A stretch of DNA of 22,373 nt, taken from IMG/VR virus record IMGVR_UViG_3300031774_001351, positions 1-22,373 of that record; one strand, 5' to 3'. Of this stretch, positions 20,483 through 22,373 are shown in pieces (positions within the stretch are counted from its first letter, which is position 1; the number at the start of each line of letters is the position of its first letter). A program made the translations under genes and the position numbers. This stretch comes from a virus. Under the pieces are notes generated by a model that was given only the letters and a program-made list of their open reading frames with translations, was not told the DNA's origin and did not search any database.

Positions 20483-21708
20483 TGGCAGAGAATATTGCAG
20501 TAAAAGATTTACAGAAGCTTGACCCAGGGTCAGAGCTTGTCTGTCTATATGAGCTAGAATACGCAAAAGGAAGTTTTATTTACTTCATGTCTGGACTTGA
20601 TACTGATTTAACTACAGTTCAAATGAGAGACTATAATACAAACTCTCAAATTAATACTTATATTGCTATACCAGCAAAAGTGCAAGGATTAGAATATAAA
20701 AATGACGGAGCTATAGCCAGACCTTCAGTAACCATAGCAAATGCAAGTAACGCTTTTTCAAATGCAATCGGTACTATAGATTACGATACTTTTCTTGGAT
20801 TAAAATTTATAAAAAGAACAACATTGAAAAAGTACTTACATGGGGAAGGTTCAGCAACTAATCCACCAACTGAGTTTCCAAGAGACATTTATCTCATGGA
20901 TAGAATTAAAGGAAAAACTAAAACTACTGTACAGATAGAATGTGTTGCTCCCTTTGACTTACAGGGAGTAAAAATTCCAGCAAGAAATGTACTTCCTGAT
21001 AGATGTCCTTTTATTTATCAAGGAGCAGGAGAACATTTAGATAATTATAAAAAAGCACAAAGTGGTTGTACTTGGCATGTAGAAGGTAAGTATAAATCTC
21101 ATGTAGCCGCGTACGCAGACGGAACAGAATATACTCTCTATGTAAATACAGATGACGAATATATCATTCCTAGTAGTACAAGTTTTTCTACATATACAAG
21201 TGGAGCTGTTACAGCAGATAGTTATTATAAAACAACAAAGACAATAACAAGATACAATGCTGATGGTACAACTTCTAGCGTAACTCTAAATAACTACTGG
21301 CAAGCCGTTGCAGCTAACAATGCTCCAGGGACTCCAGCAGATGATAATACTGCATATAAAAGAGTTAGAGTTTATGCCGCATACTCACATGGAACTGAAT
21401 ATTTTACTTATAGTGATGATAGAGATAATGATTATGTAGTTTTTACAGACAATACAGCAAGCTCTTCTACAAATGGCAAAGTCTTATTATGGAAAGCAAA
21501 GAAAGCAAATCAAAGTACACACCCAATTCCAGGAGCAGGAGTTTGGGAAAGAGGAGATGGATGTAGTAAACGAACTGAAGGATGTAAAATGAGATTTGGT
21601 TTTGCTCCTAAATCAGTAGGAACAGCAAGTTCTACTGGTAAAGCTAGTACTAATACGGATGCAAACTTACCTTTTGGCGGTTATCCAGCATCTAAGGCGT
21701 TCACATGA
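20482..21708 (+). CDS. Minor tail protein L-like with large insertion
   Basis: 408 residues; lambda gpL is 232. Residues 1-172 form the usual L-type N-terminal domain (LDPGSELVCLYELEYAKG, VQIECVAPFDLQG). Four cysteines match the [4Fe-4S] ligands of lambda gpL: C175 (DRCPFIYQG), C196 (SGCTW), C361 and C368 (GDGCSKRTEGCKMRFG), with the same seven-residue step for the last two. Between C196 and C361 lie 164 residues where lambda has about 22. This insertion contains two related stretches (about 209-241 and 299-333, AAY..GTEY..Y..DDxDY). It may be an added tip or receptor-contact domain. The final residues are Ser/Thr/Gly-rich. Overlaps the next gene by four bases. Confidence 0.87.
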   Translation: MAENIAVKDLQKLDPGSELVCLYELEYAKGSFIYFMSGLDTDLTTVQMRDYNTNSQINTYIAIPAKVQGLEYKNDGAIARPSVTIANASNAFSNAIGTIDYDTFLGLKFIKRTTLKKYLHGEGSATNPPTEFPRDIYLMDRIKGKTKTTVQIECVAPFDLQGVKIPARNVLPDRCPFIYQGAGEHLDNYKKAQSGCTWHVEGKYKSHVAAYADGTEYTLYVNTDDEYIIPSSTSFSTYTSGAVTADSYYKTTKTITRYNADGTTSSVTLNNYWQAVAANNAPGTPADDNTAYKRVRVYAAYSHGTEYFTYSDDRDNDYVVFTDNTASSSTNGKVLLWKAKKANQSTHPIPGAGVWERGDGCSKRTEGCKMRFGFAPKSVGTASSTGKASTNTDANLPFGGYPASKAFT

Positions 21709-22016
21709 TGGAAGAAATTTATACACACGCTAGTAAAGAAGCACCAAGGGAGTGCTGTGGGCTTGTTATACAAGAGGGTATTAATGAAAAATATATTCCT
21801 ATGGAAAATATTTCCCCACAAAAAAATACATTTGAAATGGACTCAAAAACTTTCGCACAATATCAATTAAATTCGAAAATAAAATATGTAGTCCATAGTC
21901 ACTATGACCAAAAATCAACGCCAAGCGAAGTTGACAAGATACAATGTCGAGAGATTGGAATACCTTATTTAATCGTTTCTTATCCCGACAAAGAATACAC
22001 AATTATACAACCATGA
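21705..22016 (+). CDS. JAMM/MPN metallopeptidase, tail protein K-like (N-terminal half only)
   Basis: 103 residues. The JAMM motif is complete: an upstream Glu in APRECCGLVIQ, then HSHYDQKSTPSEVDKIQ, which fits H-x-H-x7-S-x2-D (zinc ligands His, His, Asp). In lambda gpK this domain is followed by an NlpC/P60 domain that cuts peptidoglycan; here the protein stops after the JAMM fold, so the NlpC/P60 part is missing or encoded elsewhere. Gene order L-K-I confirms the role in tail-tip assembly. ATGATG gives two possible starts; 21705 overlaps the previous stop. Confidence 0.88.
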   Translation: MMEEIYTHASKEAPRECCGLVIQEGINEKYIPMENISPQKNTFEMDSKTFAQYQLNSKIKYVVHSHYDQKSTPSEVDKIQCREIGIPYLIVSYPDKEYTIIQP

Positions 22017-22373
22017 CTAGAAATATTTATTTAAAAGGAAGAATGGGTAAACTATTCGGAGAGCATCATAGACTGAATGTGAAGACAGTTCAGGAAGCTA
22101 TGCATGCAATAGATACTATGAAAGGCGGTCTTCGTCAATATCTTATAGACTGTACAGAAAATAATGTAAAATTTTCAGTACAAAAAGGAGAGGATTTCTT
22201 ATCAAATCAAACTGCAGGAATAGAGTTAGGAAAAGATGATATAATTATTACTCCAGTTCCTAGAGGTTCTGCAAAAGATGGTCTTACAGAACTTATTATT
22301 GGAGTAATATTAATTATTGTTGGTTTTAGTATGGGTGACCCAGACACAGTAAGTAGAGGAGCACAACTTTTAA
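22013..22373 (+). CDS. Tail assembly protein I-like (partial, runs off window)
   Basis: About 120 codons from ATG 22013 (ATGA overlap with the K-like gene), no stop before the window ends. NIYLKGRMGKLFGEHHRLNV, KTVQEAMHAIDTMKGGLRQY and IIITPVPRGSAKDGLTELII, GVILIIVGF match the lambda gpI family: a ubiquitin-like N-terminal fold and a hydrophobic C-terminal helix. In the order seen here the central tip/fibre protein J should follow beyond the window. Confidence 0.85.
   Translation, partial: MTRNIYLKGRMGKLFGEHHRLNVKTVQEAMHAIDTMKGGLRQYLIDCTENNVKFSVQKGEDFLSNQTAGIELGKDDIIITPVPRGSAKDGLTELIIGVILIIVGFSMGDPDTVSRGAQLL

Noticed and set aside
1-22373. CRISPR array, insertion sequence, attachment site or integrase
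   Set aside because: I saw no spaced direct repeats, transposase, terminal inverted repeats or tRNA-end sequences on either strand.

Overview
The window is a contiguous piece of an AT-rich, tightly packed tailed-phage genome (Caudoviricetes, long-tailed siphovirus type), with every recognised gene on the + strand. The head genes are HK97-like: large terminase, HNH nuclease, portal, and a fused prohead protease-scaffold-major capsid protein. The tail genes follow the lambda order U-V-G/GT-H-M-L-K-I. The many tiny Lys/Arg-rich genes next to a 2OG-Fe(II) oxygenase and a HNH-terminase-portal block resemble phages I know from marine metagenomes, probably infecting a Gram-negative host; that is inference. 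No integrase, repressor, replication gene, recognisable endolysin, tRNA or host flank is visible, so lifestyle and host cannot be decided.

Layout. (1) 1-1844: the tail of an unknown gene, overlapped by a complete CHASE2-class III adenylate cyclase, which is unusual cargo for a phage. (2) 1845-1901: a perfect TTGACA-N17-TATAAT promoter. (3) 1902-3666: small genes, including a coiled-coil/one-TM protein, a Cys-rich mini-protein, a 20-residue poly-Lys peptide, a 43-residue protein with an EF-hand-type loop and a holin-like membrane protein, with two hairpin-bearing gaps. (4) 3666-5917: a run of small, very basic proteins interrupted by a prolyl-4-hydroxylase-type oxygenase; most neighbours overlap by TAATG or ATGA. 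(5) 5917-7439: a small gene in the usual small-terminase position, then terL. (6) 7440-7510: a second promoter, closely matching the first beyond the -35 box. (7) 7511-11387: HNH nuclease, portal, a small HNH-repeat-like protein and the protease-capsid fusion, ending at a hairpin terminator. (8) 11439-15265: head-tail connector, a large neck-region protein, tail terminator and tail tube, followed by a second strong terminator. (9) 15317-22373: tail chaperone pair with a well-formed -1 frameshift signal, tape measure, and tail-tip proteins M-like, L-like (four cluster cysteines with a large insertion), K-like (JAMM only) and I-like (cut by the window end).

How it works together. Terminase and HNH nuclease would package DNA through the portal into a capsid built from the fused protease/capsid protein. 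An in-frame internal start with its own Shine-Dalgarno site at codon 200 could supply protease-free capsid subunits. Terminators after the capsid and tube genes would step down expression of downstream, lower-copy tail genes. The basic mini-proteins may bind or condense nucleic acid, and the cyclase could change host cAMP signalling; both are inferences.
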